Shown: in pieces, positions 50,001 to 55,059 of the stretch | Layout: every line of letters begins with the position of its first letter | Numbering within the stretch: position 1 is the first letter of the stretch | The notes under the pieces: generated by a model | The model's database searches: none | What the model was told of the DNA's origin: nothing | What the model saw: the letters and a program-made list of their open reading frames with translations, nothing else | Program-made: the position numbers and the translations under genes | NCBI RefSeq assembly: GCF_025717045.1 | Contig: NZ_JAOVZN010000006.1 | Location: forward strand, 148,267-212,266 | Length of the DNA stretch: 64,000 nt | Source: Flavobacterium sp. SH_e | GTDB taxonomy: Bacteria; Bacteroidota; Bacteroidia; Flavobacteriales; Flavobacteriaceae | Direction of reading: 5' to 3'

Positions 50001-50010
50001 GTTTCTTCAT
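29017..50010 (-). CDS. sprB: SprB, giant gliding-motility adhesin (6997 aa)
   Basis: SprB is the mobile surface adhesin that moves along the cell in gliding; the F. johnsoniae protein is slightly shorter (6497 residues). A signal peptide (residues 1-25) and an N-terminal region (to about 360) precede a DUF11-like beta domain (about 370-500). Thousands of residues of SprB repeats follow (pattern V-x-C-x-G...G-x-x-PYxYS...G-x-YTV-x-V-x-D-x-x-GC). A distinct jelly-roll-like domain is inserted at about 1214-1425. The last 85 residues (FTPNGDGQND...LPTGDYWYVLKLND) are a type-B T9SS sorting domain. Most repeats form about 570-590-residue super-repeats. The gene sits in the order sprC-sprD-sprB-sprF. 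Confidence 0.97.
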   Translation of the reverse strand: MKKPTTLKLVLAVLLCIQSFVIYSQKNFTPRFDTSLKGDMLLIGNNILNRDNNKNGERPNDAFNATNQNNNDLTMGYIDVDNDASTFSSSSATLAVPSSSRECYKIVYAGLYWSGIYSKASVDDKTVTRSNLGSIKVKLPSQTAYTDITGQLIYDYYPSTSNGSQMPYAYYYDLTSLVQGLANPEGEYTVANIISARGKINGGFSAGWNLFVVYEDPKSSAKYITTFDGLRWIEANSTAVTYTISGFKTIPTGTVKAKLAFAALEGDVNLTGDKYSINNTDISTTERLVNNFFNSTINDTNGPFTNRNPASGNTLGFEAGILNVPNPATTANPGGSVIKNNDTSATLKLTTSGDGYGLFFNAFNVEIIEPKIVLTKIVKDALGNNIGGQNVTLGQQLNYEIGFKNTGNDNATSFTIRDELPINIIFNYPADIVSLPSGVTVQSYNATTRNIVFKVDNSVVKVGDPEKVISFKVQVVPDCKSLSEACSNSIDNSAYATYKGTQNTAFTISDDPSVNTNTGCILVPKATNFLVGVDGCKYTDNVTLCGDSINLTAASGYSDYTWFSDEAQTQQIGKGQTLNVKDPGTYYVYNLAAAPCRSIYQSFVVTRFGTTVENPIIPFADQVVTCSNDGKKLPNIFLCGGNASKQITLSISDATSIVWEKLTEGGACLPVTNQNCANDSDACKNNWSSVGSGSNYSANQAGQFRVTLNYAGGCFTRFYFNVYSNSLTPTETHKDIICGAPGSITIGGVPAGYEYAISTDPNGTLSAYQTSNVFPITSPNSYTVHIRQVGVTTNPCIFTVPSILIRTRELNISTSVTQPTCSTDKGSIKVGAENIEPQYYYYIYNSGGTLVNSFGPSQNSDYTFANLSSGVYSVRVTNGPVGSTPAPACDKTVQVTVNPVPAGLNVTAALTVPLTACSNGKIVVTPTGGTAPYYYFINGSTSFQTTNEIDVTAAGKYDIRVVDANNCSGTTSITVTANPKPTYTVTASEIYCSGGTSQITVNVTNANGYTLEYSKDNGVTFSSNPVFSNVAAGTYNVVVRYTMAGTTCTDPATSITIAAPANSLSASAGVAELAGCDPSGNGYGKVRITNPQGGTAPYTYSFDGGNTYITSNEAYVAPGTYTLYIKDAKGCIYSMPGVILDPRPADPTISVGAPVYNCNGTATSTVTVTSGGGTNYSYEYYLDNVLNTNTPSNVFVNVPSGSHTVSVKYNLVSVPTYSNLLLEDFGSGGTTTTPGIAAAYCFNDQRVNPPYTCSLNGTPTRSVEDNQYSVTSFFWRNDNAWYHFTDHTTNGADPNGRYLLVNIGAAAGNYGVLYSKPIVDVIPNQPVMVDLYVANLLNAGVTGAAPIVRFELVNSAGQVVATQDTGKIAEAANDPNRTKWVPINISLNPGNNTNLTFRIRSGSIEYGGNDIVIDDIWVRQIPKSCISQKDFPIVIDSNKAFSASITGFKNLTCAGSNNGEITIAAQNFNLPYGFDYSLDNGATWVNSKVSPVTATGLTNKTYSIRVRFDSSASSCTFPFSQVITAPAALAVTARVTAQPTCSNGASITATVTGGTPSYQYELRGSNGTTVVVPFQTSNVFTNVATGTYTVVVKDTNACTSPASATVNISSPTVPTATLAASSDLCYDSTNQSTLVVTATGTGTLTYSLDGGAAQTSNTFTNVGPGTHNVLVTDSNNCTATISNIVIAPELQATAAVTKVIDCTSSPNAQITVTITGGTSAFTYKVKRNGNYGSSNNVTGNSFVYTANNTGTYTFEITDAKGCVTTTSATINARTNPTVTATKVDATCNGASTGSVELTAAGGSGTYTYLFYNSTTTPVPTTYTTQTSYTGLAAGTYNYRVMDSGTCTSAVGSITINQPTTLTATASATAFSCNTSNVKQSATVTIAVPTTGTSPYQYSFDGGTTFTSTRTLTVTDNGTNQTISYVVSDAQGCKTPVQTITINRLNPPTDITFSANAVTCTATTTTVTATATNGVGTLTYAITSPTASIASNTTGVFSGLAAGTYNFRVTDANGCYFEKPYTINAVTPIAVVGNKTSDALCKGGATGSGTYTVSGNATAGAYTFTLTAGTLGSGTLTKSGNTLTLSNVVAGTYTVRITDSATGCTATASIVIGEPANAVTFTAVASNVNCNNDNSQITVTATGGTPNYTYAAVKSGATAPTVYDASNVVTVDTNSGADLVWDVYVKDTNGCIAKNAVTVAKDNLPTVTATNGNQCSASGNSFTITATGTGLAPLMYSIDGTSFQTSNVFNVPAGTYTVTVRDKNNCTATTATALTIYPQLTTVGSVTKELDCTTTPNATITVTITGGRSPYTYTTKKGSGTASAPSASITGPTFTYSVTPANADTYTFVVTDANGCQSTAVTKVDPITNPTVTAVQTNASCNGASDGSVTLTGAGGSGGFTYSNNATTGFTASPTFAGLAAGNYTFYVKDSKGCTGSVAVTITQPATLAATIATVPFSCNTSNGKVAGTVTINVTAGTGTAPYQYSFNGSGYSSNNVLTLNDNGTDQAFTYAVRDAKGCPVTGSGTLLRLNPPTDLTFAAPAVTCTATTTTVTLTAVNGVGALQYETIAPSTVIIAKQTSNSFANLAPGSYTFRVTDANGCYYTEPYVVSPVTPITVVGNKTSDVLCKGGATGSGTYTVSGNATVGVYTFTLTAGTLGSGTLTKSGNTLTLSNVAVGTYTVQVTDTATGCTNTASITIDEPAVALSATAVSTNVNCNNDNAQITVTASGGTPNYTYAYAQSPSTVPTSAYVNSNVLTVDTNSGANLGWDVYVKDANGCTTKTPVTVVVDALPAITNVTVNNQCAGSGSTFTITATATGLAPLSYGINGPTGAFQSTGTFTVAAGTYTVYVKDKNNCVVAATTTTTVYPQLTAAGAVTKELDCTATPNATITVTIGGGRSQYTYTVQKGSGTPSAPSASITGPTFTYSVTPANADTYTFVITDANGCQKTAVVTVDPITNPTVTAVQTNASCNGASDGSVTLTGAGGSGGFSYSNNATTGFTASPTFAGLAAGSYTFYVKDSKGCTGSVAVTITQPATLAATIATVPFSCNTSNGKVAGTVTINVTVGTGTAPYQYSFNGSGYSSNNVLTLNDNGTDQAFTYAVRDAKGCPVTGSGTLLRLNPPTDLTFAAPAVTCTATTTTVTLTAVNGVGALQYETIAPSPVIIAKQTSNAFANLAPGTYMFKVTDANGCYYTESYTVKPVTPITLTANKLSDVLCNGGNTGSIRLNVAGFGSTYSYTVNGGTAVTGVNTATVTLPNLTAGTYAIVVTDEVTGCTAPASITINEPAAALAATYATVNANCFVGTSEVTVTATGGTPVYRYSFVQDGAAVGTYSNNNKANLDPAVNLNWDVYIIDANNCTFKLDVTIARDAVPTVTASATGQCFGVGSYTITATPGAGLVAPLSYSINNGASYQAGNTFVITTPGNYTVKIKDGNGCTANSNVVIVDTKLTLSAVLNKDITCSAPTAAQVTLTAGGGNGTYTYTSSPNTGTFAGNVFTTNTAGTYTFTVTDGNGCPATASVVITAPVFPDITGVTQTQVISCNGDNSGAISITIDNSKGQAPFVYNVLNTTTGVDYGQQTSGLAAGDYVITVTDAKGCTDTFPITITQPDPILIDYSTTPLRCNGSGITQGTITINSVVGGTPLYDYYVTGINNYNKSITGQSGGSAVFEVVDFGLYQIRVVDQNGCTAQISNVLIAAPVNELDIQVDVTANCAGGQATVRILSAFAGNGPFHFNIYNGPGQVWTADGVGGWQGEIPANSKTTTFTGLTPGKTYSFIVYDEDTRCYYFQSSNGPIPTSSTLVLDTFVPRNITCTGANDGNVSFTVRNNYATPVDISYDIINAFTNVSTGNTGTRTIAAGASAVINLAAATPLPVGSYYVLVSETSGSNVGCGISSANFNIEESPVELSVTASVSKTANCNANSGIITAVAKDGTGPYTYLLLLDTDPTPTATTAGWASANTFNRNAGNYIAYAKDAYGCIKSAAVTLDKYTDPTITAPAEICYDGNPFIITVGGNVDPAIAGAATYSVNGSTFQTSPDFTYNAPGTYTLVIKDGNGCTATTTYEVKPQLQLSVELTKELDCTVSPAAQITLTATGGYNTNYTYEYSTNGGGSYITMTSNVLTTSVLGNYIFRVSDDKLPTACQATATFTLDPLPNTVFTTAQTDVSCNGGTDGTITVNVTSGVGPYQYQLDSGSFQTSNVFTGLSAGTSYIITVRDAKSCVFPSAAITINEPADLSASSTITTALVCNTGNVPSKAVVTVTGIDGTSPYLYSFDNGTTYTSENTFETYVGTTFDVLVKDAKGCIYTLVNGVNVPALNPPTITTITGTPVYCAPIANTTSTVTVTATNGVGSLAYAILSPASSTGNVSGAASGVFTTLAPGTYLFEVTDSNGCKDQKSYTVDPVTNITIAGQLVRNVVCNGESNGAVKFTVANYGTSYTAALTAGVGTLVQTGNTVDVTGLVPGTYTVTVTDDTTGCTAFTSVTITQPTALVLNPVTNINANCNFGAKVSVAAAGGTPNYKYQFVEDGVTPNPLDYDTMANAVLDPTVNTQWDAYVIDANGCETKLDITIDTDPLPAIDLTASVYCYTGGPVPITISGSGVAPLMYSIGNGYQSSPNFVLNAPGNYKFYVKDANGCIVEAPYTLNQELLLQATLTQDLTCAGSATITFLATQGTNSYTGGYEVDYNGGGYNPVTSPYTATAAGTYTFRVTDSQGCQAVSVPVVVTPTTTPTATFTQTNVSCIGGSDGSIIVTAADGILPYRYRINGGTFQSSNIFTDLAAGTYNIEVQDAKQCTSIIVTATITQPTALAATGTLTQSLTCGTGNATQPAIVTINVTAGTGTAPYQYSFNGGTNYSGTNTFTTYNSGTVTAYVKDANNCIIAVPVDVIVPALNPPTDMDITGTPVYCSPVARTTSTVTINSVTNGIGTLQYEILSPVAVAKQNSNVFVGLAPDTYLFQVTDANGCTYKESYTVLPVTNITIAGQLVSNVVCNGESNGAVKFTVANYGTSYTASLTAGTGTLVQTGNTVDVTGLVPGTYTVRVVDNTTGCLATASVTVTQPTALVLNPVTNINANCNFGAKVSVAAAGGTPVYKYQFVEDGVTPNPLDYDTVANAVLDPNTNTEWDAYVIDANGCVAKLDITIDTDPLPTINSSAGLYCYAGSPVPITITGTGVTPFTYSIGNGYQSSPNFVLNAPGNYKFYIKDANGCIVESPYTLRQELLLQATLTQDLTCAGSATITLLATQGTLTYAGFEVDYNGGGYFPATSPYTATAAGTYTFRVTDSQGCQAVSIPVIVTPTTTPSATFTQTNVSCIGGNNGSIIVTAANGILPYQYRINGGTYQSSNIFTGLTAGTYNIEVRDAKQCTSVIVTATITQPLALAATAVLTQSLTCGTGNATQPAIVTVNVTAGTGTAPYQYSFNGGANYSATNTFTTYNSGTVTAYIKDANNCIIAAPVDVVIPALNPPTISTINGTDIYCAPTANTTSTVTVNVTNGVGPLHFEILSPASATTNTSGATSGVFTLLDAGTYLFQVTDANGCKDQEYYTVKPLVNITIAGQLVNDVSCNGGANGSVKFDVNNFGTTYTAALIGGPTTGTITQVGKVVTLTNLPIGNYTIEVTDQVTNCKASASVTVGQPSVLTLTETVNVHANCNSGAKVSVTAAGGTPNYRYAFIAGTGTPTAADYSNNNNAVLDPAVNTAWRAYVIDSNNCETFIPITIVMDPLPSAITANVTSQCPTAAGEYTFTVSVGSGVAPYEYSIGSGFQSSPTFTVNKAGTYDITVRDANACTATATAAVTISPALQLNTVVNALPSCTLNNGRITATASGGSATANYRYTLDGGVIVNTTPAVFNNVAPGTHIVRVRDVVTGCAFQVTVEIAPATVITGFALQGTNVSCKGGSDASITATLDPSSAGVNDNPVYTYTLTGTTALGVAVNRPAQTLNVFENLQAGDYTVTVTSGRGCQDSEDIRIIENPVITVAAPIIAQYGCATGTNTSAYATITVATVTGGSGNYVTYEFLKNGVVVQKGAENVYTEADFLGGSYTVNVYDDNGCMGTTAATSVITPFISLDAVNVNVDTAVTCTSNEDITVTVTSTGGTPVLLNYTVTGTNGNTFSQTNTSGVFTGLTIGEYLITVNNPATGCSIQSVHYVNNPNTFDIKAVTVNGQICYGAANGSVDLTFVDNQLNPTNDAGAFNYVITGPVPSNGTTTNAGPLRISNLTAGQYTVTATLVNNPFCTVSTLFTIEQPAVELELTTTKSDITCAAGNNDGEISASAAGGWDNKYEYQLVLNGTILVDYSQQSVFPGLSAGTYTINVRDNVGCIDTATEVLVVPAPIVINATASATMLTCYGDKSAVITVDPPTGGQGSNYMYTLNIESANPVISSGPQTSPIFTGLGAGTYSITVTDGFSCSATSTNIVISEPTEVVPSLVEATSQTCLTQATLTLSAVGGTAPYTYSTDANFATTIGSFASSVTFPVAVGKYSYYVKDAAGCVGIVSNEIAIDALEPLDIDVDVTNAVVKCTGEATGVIVAEAKGGLGNYVYTLENTAGVIVQGPQASGTFDNLVIGDYVVKVVSGDCNDASATITINEPPVALQASFDATNVSCFGENNGKIVITATGGTGVIKYAISPDLNQFDSKSTYDRLSPGTYIVIAQDENGCYVRADIEITQPNPVIITEVPNSMIPEVCDGDKDGAFSIEVKGGTLPYSVSLDNENGPFTVGGATQTTFDFTNLAGGTHTVYVKDAEGCTVQFVENMPSAVILNPTAEVTYDCVNNAQANMVVVTIDDSITNPADVDYSLDNNGTFQPSNVFTNVAPGSHFIVARHTNGCEVPTAIFDVNAVDPVSLIDVTNQSKDINMIVVKASGGVAPYEYSFNGEPFSSSNSYRIYKTGIYKVIVRDKNGCEATIDVNGTFYDFCLPNFFTPNGDGQNDTVGPDCGALAYKELTFDIYDRYGRVVAKYHVGEKWDGRYHGDELPTGDYWYVLKLNDPKDPREFVGHFTLYR
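33620..44180 (-). repeat. Higher-order repeats of about 1.7-1.8 kb inside sprB
   Basis: The marker encoding LNPPT recurs near 44174, 42416, 40646, 37055, 35336 and 33625. The spacings are about 1758, 1770, 3591, 1719 and 1711 bases. There are thus two sets of three super-repeats separated by a different segment (about 38.0-39.4 kb). Stretches of hundreds of bases are almost identical between copies, for example 40540-41300 against 42310-43070. Confidence 0.85.
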
Positions 50011-50147
50011 GTTTCTATGGTTTCAATTTAACTGCTGCTCTTTAAAGGGGCATTTAAAAAACAGTCTCTGCTCTTTATTTAAATTTTATTTTTATCCTGC
50101 TCTCCTCTTTTCAAAGAAGAGCATTTATATCTCAATTAATTATTCTT

Positions 50148-53100
50148 CTAATTTTCAACTTTTACTATAGCCATTTTGCCATTATATGGTTTATTTCCTT
50201 TGGCCTCTAGTGCCTTGGTTGCCTCTTGTAAACCATCAAACTTTTCATAATAGATATAATATTTACTTGTTGCTACATTGTAGAAGAAATTAACATCCGA
50301 ACGTCCTGATGCGACAGCTTTTGTTAAGAATTCATCACGTTTTTCTACACTGTTATGAACTGCAAGAATTAAATAGTAACCGCTATCAGAATTTTTAATA
50401 TTCTTAATAATCTGCATATTTGACTGCTCTTCTCCAAAATCAAAATCATTTGCGGTCAATGGTGTACTGCTTAATTTCGTTGTCTCCTTTATACGTTTTA
50501 AAGCTGCTAAATCTTGACTATATCTTCCTTCATCATTCTCATAAGCTGCACGTTTAATTCTACGTTTACGCTCAATTTCTGTTTCTGTTTTAATACGCTC
50601 CAAATCGGCAATTAAAGCAGCTCCTTCTCTTTCCATTTTTAATTGAGCCGCTTTCAATTCGTTTATCTTTTCAAGATAAGCTTTATTCAAAGGATCATCT
50701 TTAGGGAATTTTTTAAGCCTGTCATTATAAAGATTAGTCAACTTCGCAATTTCATTTTTCATGCTATTATTAGCATCTGCAATCTGAACTTTTAATGACT
50801 CAATTTGACTATTCTCTGCCGCCACACTCTTGAATGGTTTTGGCTCTTTATAAATTCCTTTTTCACTTAAATCATTCTCCTCTTTTAAATCATTCAAGTC
50901 TTTTTGCTTATTCGCAACAGTAGCTTTAAACTGATCTAATAAATCATTCTGTATTTGACTAGTGCCTTCAACTGATTTAGTTAAGTTTTCGATAGCCTTT
51001 CCAGTATCATCTTTCGCTTTTGCCGCAGCTGCTGCTTCCGCATCTGCCTTAGCTTTTTCTGCTGCTAATTTGGCTTGGCGATCTTCTTCTTCTTTCAATC
51101 GTCTAGTCTCTTCTTCTGCTTTTAATCTCTCAGTAGCTTCTGCATCAGCTTTTGCTTTTGCATCTGCTAAAAGTTTAGCTTGAAGAGCTTCCATATCTGC
51201 TTTCGCTTTTGCATCCGCAGCTAATTTTGCTTGAAGTGCTTCTGCATCGGCTTTTGCTTTTGCTTCTGCCGCTAATCTCGCTTTTTCTGCTTCAGCGTCT
51301 GCTTTTGCTTTTGCATCGGCTGCCAATTTCGCCTGACGAGCTTCTTCATCTAATCTCGCTTTCTCTTCAGCAGCTTGCTTAGCTTGTAATGCTTGTGCAT
51401 CTGCCTTAGCTTTTGCTTCTGCCGCTAATCTCGCTTTTTCTGCTTCAGCGTCTGCTTTTGCTTTTGCATCGGCTGCAAGTTTCGCTTGGCGAGCTTCTTC
51501 ATCTAATCTTGCTTTCTCTTCAGCAGCTTGCTTAGCTTGTAATGCTTGTGCATCTGCCTTAGCTTTTGCTTCTGCCGCTAATCTTGTTTTTTCTGCTTCT
51601 GCATCAGCTTTCGCTTTTGCTTCTGCTTCCAATTTCGCTTGACGAGCTTCTTCCTCTTGTAATTTTTTAGCTTCTGCTTCCGCTTTTGCTTTTGCTGTTG
51701 CTTCAGCATCGGCTTTCACTTTTGCATCTGCTAATAATTTTGCCTGTAAAGCCTCCATATCAGCTTTTGCTTTTGCATCGGCTGCTAGTTTTGCCTGTAA
51801 TGCTTCGGCGTCTGCTTTTGCTTTTGCATCTGCAGCTAATTTCGCTTGGCGAGCTTCTTCTTCAACTCTAGCTTTTTCATCTGCTGCTTGTTTTGCTTGT
51901 AATGCTTCGGCGTCTGCTTTTGCCTTAGCTTCAGCAGCTAATTTTGCCTGACGAGCCTCTTCTGCAACTCTTGCTTTTTCTTCTGCAGCTTGCTTAGCTT
52001 GTAATGCCTCTGCATCGGCTTTTGCTTTTGCTTCTGATGCTAATCTTGCTTTTTCTGCTTCTGCATCAGCTTTCGCTTTTGCTTCTGCCGCAAGTTTTGC
52101 TTGACGAGCTTCTTCTGCAACTCTAACTTTTTCTTCAGCAGCTTGTTTAGCTTGTAATGCCTCAGCATCGGCTTTTGCTTTTGCTTCTGCCGCTAATCTT
52201 GCTTTTTCTGCTTCTGCATCAGCTTTCGCTTTTGCTTCTGCCGCAAGTTTTGCTTGACGAGCTTCTTCTGCAACTCTAGCTTTTTCTTCAGCAGCTTGCT
52301 TAACTTTTAATGCCTCAGCATCGGCTTTTGCTTTTGCTTCTGATGCTAATCTTGCCTTTTCTGCTTCTGCATCAGCTTTCGCTTTAGCATCTGCTGCAAG
52401 TTTCGCTTGGCGAGCTTCTTCTGCTTCTTGTAATTTTTTAGCTTCTGCTTCCGCTTTTGCTTTAGCAGTAGCTTCTGCATCGGCTTTTACTCTGGCATCA
52501 GCAATTAATTTAGCTTGTAAAGCTTCCATATCTGCTTTTGCTTTTGCATCTGCAGCCAATCTTGCTTGTTCTGCTTCAGCATCCGCTTTTGCTTTTGCTT
52601 CTGATGCTAATCTTGCTTTTTCTGCTTCAGCATCTGCTTTTGCTTTTGCATCGGCATCTAGTTTTGCTTTCGCCGCAGCTTCTGCGTCTGTTTTTGCTTT
52701 TGCTTCAGCAACTAATTTCGCTTGTAATGCCTCTGCATCAGCCTTCGCTTTTGCTTCAGCAGCTAACTGTGCCTGACGAACTTCTTCATCCGCTTTTGCT
52801 TTCGCTTCTTCAGCTTGTTTTATTTTTAATGCTTCTGCGTCAGCTTTCGCTTTTGCTTCAGCAGCTATAAGTGCTTGTCTCGCTTCTGCATCTGCTTTTG
52901 CTTTTGCATCGGCAGCTAATTTTTCTTTAAGCGCAGCTTCTTCTGCAACTTTTGCTTTTTGATCTGCTGTCAGTTTAGCTCTGTTTGCAGCATCAATAGA
53001 TGTTTTTGTCTTAGCTTCTGCAGCGGCTTTTGCTTTTGCTTCAGCAGCTAATCTTGCTTGTAAAGCATCTGAATCTGCTTTCGCTTTTGCATCTGCAGCT

Positions 53101-55058
53101 AAAATTGACTGCATATCGGCAGCCTCGGCTTTTGCTTTTGCATCTGCTTTACGTTTTTCTTCTGCAGCTTCTACTTTCGCTTTATTATCAGCTATTAATT
53201 TTAATCTTCGTTCTTCTGCATCTGCTTTAGCTTTTTCTGCTGCTGCCAATCTTGCTTGTCTTGCAGCTTCTGCATCGGCTTTTGCTTTCTCTGCTGCAGC
53301 TAATCTCATTTTTGCTGCTGCTTCAGAATTTGCTCTTGCTTTTTCTACAGCTAACTGTGCAGCTGTTTTTTGTTGTGTTGGTGCTGCTGCACTCACTGCT
53401 GCCGCTTTAGCTTTTGCAGCCTCTGCATCAGCTTTTGCCTTATCTGCTGAAGCTAGTTTAGCTTGTAATGCTTCTGCGTCTGCCTTAGCTTTAGCGTCAG
53501 CAGCTAATTTCAGTTTCATTGCTTCAGCATCAGCTTGAGCTTTGTCTGCTGCTAACTCTTCTTGTGTTTTTTGTGCTGCTGCTTCAGATTTATTTGCTGC
53601 CGCTTGTGCTCTCGCAGCTGCCGCAGCATCTACTCTAGCTTTATTATCTGCAGCTAATTTTAGTCTGCGCTCTTCTGCATCAGCTCTTGCTTTATCAGCA
53701 GCCAATTGCGCTTGTGTTTTTTTAGTTTCTGCTACCGCTTTATTTGCTGCTGCAGTCTGTGCTCTAGCGGCAGCTGCTGCATCGGCTTTTGCTTTTGCAT
53801 CTGCAGCAAGTTTTATTTTTATAGCTTCAGCATCTGCCTTCGCTTTATTATCTGCTTCTAATTTGGCTTTCGCTTTTGCTTCAGCGTCTGCCTTCGCTTT
53901 GTTATCTGCTTCCAGTTTAGCTTTCGCTTTTGCTTCGGCATCTGCCTTAACTTTTTCAGCGGCTACTAGTCTTGCTTGTTTTGCTTCAGCATCGGCTTGT
54001 GCTTTTGCTTCTGCAGCCAATCTGTTCTTTTCAGCGATTTCAGCTCTGTTAACCTGAGTTGCCTCAGATTTTGGTTTGGCTGGAACTGATTTTGGCTTAG
54101 CTGGATCGATTATCGAACCTTCATCGTCATCTCCGTAATAATAATTTCTATTTTTGAATTTGTAGGCAATAGCAAATTCATGAGAACCGCCTAGATTAGA
54201 GAAATTGCCCATTCCTCTTTCGTAATTATATTCAATAGCAATGCTTGGAGAAAGATTAACCCCAAGTCCCGCTGAAACTCCATATAAAGTGTTATAACCA
54301 ACTTGCGCCCAAACTCCTTGCTGAAGTGCTAGCATTCCAAGTCCTGAAATAACTGTATTCCCTTTTTTAATCTCTGTTCTAACGATTCCAGAAAATTTAC
54401 TTCTGTCAAAAAAACCGTAGCTATCAATATATCCAGTGTACATTGCATGCAATTGAATTGCTCTTTCTGGATCATCTTTTACCATTCCTGATCCGAAATT
54501 ATAAAGTACTAAGTTGTTAATCGATAATCCGAAATCAAGGAAATCTGTACCGTAGTTAATACCTGGATTAACTGTTAGTAATGTACTTGAAGGATAATCT
54601 CCTGTTAAGATATCTGAATCCTCAGAGATAATTTTCCCTTTATTCAAACCACTTTGATAAACGCCAAAGTTTAAACCGAAAGTTAAATTACTGTCATCTT
54701 GGATAACGATGTTATGAGCGAAATTGGCAACTCCACCAAAAACAGTCATTAATCCATAATTTTGTTGAAATAGGCCAACTGCAAAAGCTTCATTCTCTCT
54801 GAAACGACCAGAATAGTTTGCTAAATAAGTTTGTGGAGCATTTTCAAACTGAACCCATTGTCTTTTATTATAAAAACTAACATAAGGGTTTGATTCTCTA
54901 ACAAAACTAAAAGTTGGGTTAATTAAATATCTATTAAACTTTAACGAATTTCTTATTGGTAATGAAAACGAAACAACTCCATCCTCAGCTGCATTTTGAG
55001 AATAGAGTAAACTTGAAAAACCGTAAAATAAAGTGATGAATAGTAAAAGTTTCTTCAT
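50148..55058 (-). CDS. sprD: SprD, PorP/SprF-like barrel with long coiled-coil and SPOR-like end (1636 aa)
   Basis: SprD supports SprB function in F. johnsoniae gliding. After a signal peptide, residues about 20-315 form a PorP/SprF-like barrel (start INPTFSFVRESNPYVSFYNK). Residues about 340-1360 are an Ala/Lys/Glu-rich TolA-like helical region made of 17-residue repeats (for example KAKADAEALQAKLAAEA). The rest is coiled coil ending in an 80-residue SPOR-like domain (YYLILAVHNSVEKRDEF...YYIYYEKFDG). The layout suggests an outer-membrane barrel with a long periplasmic arm reaching the peptidoglycan. It lies one base after sprC and about 140 bases before sprB. Confidence 0.92.
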   Translation of the reverse strand: MKKLLLFITLFYGFSSLLYSQNAAEDGVVSFSLPIRNSLKFNRYLINPTFSFVRESNPYVSFYNKRQWVQFENAPQTYLANYSGRFRENEAFAVGLFQQNYGLMTVFGGVANFAHNIVIQDDSNLTFGLNFGVYQSGLNKGKIISEDSDILTGDYPSSTLLTVNPGINYGTDFLDFGLSINNLVLYNFGSGMVKDDPERAIQLHAMYTGYIDSYGFFDRSKFSGIVRTEIKKGNTVISGLGMLALQQGVWAQVGYNTLYGVSAGLGVNLSPSIAIEYNYERGMGNFSNLGGSHEFAIAYKFKNRNYYYGDDDEGSIIDPAKPKSVPAKPKSEATQVNRAEIAEKNRLAAEAKAQADAEAKQARLVAAEKVKADAEAKAKAKLEADNKAKADAEAKAKAKLEADNKAKADAEAIKIKLAADAKAKADAAAAARAQTAAANKAVAETKKTQAQLAADKARADAEERRLKLAADNKARVDAAAAARAQAAANKSEAAAQKTQEELAADKAQADAEAMKLKLAADAKAKADAEALQAKLASADKAKADAEAAKAKAAAVSAAAPTQQKTAAQLAVEKARANSEAAAKMRLAAAEKAKADAEAARQARLAAAEKAKADAEERRLKLIADNKAKVEAAEEKRKADAKAKAEAADMQSILAADAKAKADSDALQARLAAEAKAKAAAEAKTKTSIDAANRAKLTADQKAKVAEEAALKEKLAADAKAKADAEARQALIAAEAKAKADAEALKIKQAEEAKAKADEEVRQAQLAAEAKAKADAEALQAKLVAEAKAKTDAEAAAKAKLDADAKAKADAEAEKARLASEAKAKADAEAEQARLAADAKAKADMEALQAKLIADARVKADAEATAKAKAEAEAKKLQEAEEARQAKLAADAKAKADAEAEKARLASEAKAKADAEALKVKQAAEEKARVAEEARQAKLAAEAKAKADAEAEKARLAAEAKAKADAEALQAKQAAEEKVRVAEEARQAKLAAEAKAKADAEAEKARLASEAKAKADAEALQAKQAAEEKARVAEEARQAKLAAEAKAKADAEALQAKQAADEKARVEEEARQAKLAADAKAKADAEALQAKLAADAKAKADMEALQAKLLADAKVKADAEATAKAKAEAEAKKLQEEEARQAKLEAEAKAKADAEAEKTRLAAEAKAKADAQALQAKQAAEEKARLDEEARQAKLAADAKAKADAEAEKARLAAEAKAKADAQALQAKQAAEEKARLDEEARQAKLAADAKAKADAEAEKARLAAEAKAKADAEALQAKLAADAKAKADMEALQAKLLADAKAKADAEATERLKAEEETRRLKEEEDRQAKLAAEKAKADAEAAAAAKAKDDTGKAIENLTKSVEGTSQIQNDLLDQFKATVANKQKDLNDLKEENDLSEKGIYKEPKPFKSVAAENSQIESLKVQIADANNSMKNEIAKLTNLYNDRLKKFPKDDPLNKAYLEKINELKAAQLKMEREGAALIADLERIKTETEIERKRRIKRAAYENDEGRYSQDLAALKRIKETTKLSSTPLTANDFDFGEEQSNMQIIKNIKNSDSGYYLILAVHNSVEKRDEFLTKAVASGRSDVNFFYNVATSKYYIYYEKFDGLQEATKALEAKGNKPYNGKMAIVKVEN
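51230..52440 (-). repeat. 51-bp / 153-bp tandem repeats in sprD
   Basis: The coding sequence repeats a 51-bp unit (17 codons), and groups of three units recur every 153 bp. For example, matching stretches begin near 51989, 52142 and 52295. The triplet alternates an EKARLAAEA unit, an LQAKQAAEE unit and a RQAKLAAEA unit. Similar but more diverged units extend to about 54000. Confidence 0.85.
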
Positions 55059-55059
55059 A

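Noticed and set aside
51686..54057. Long Leu- or Ala-rich ORFs on the plus strand opposite sprD
   Set aside because: They are mirror frames of the Ala/Lys/Glu repeat region; low-complexity composition without start signals or domains.
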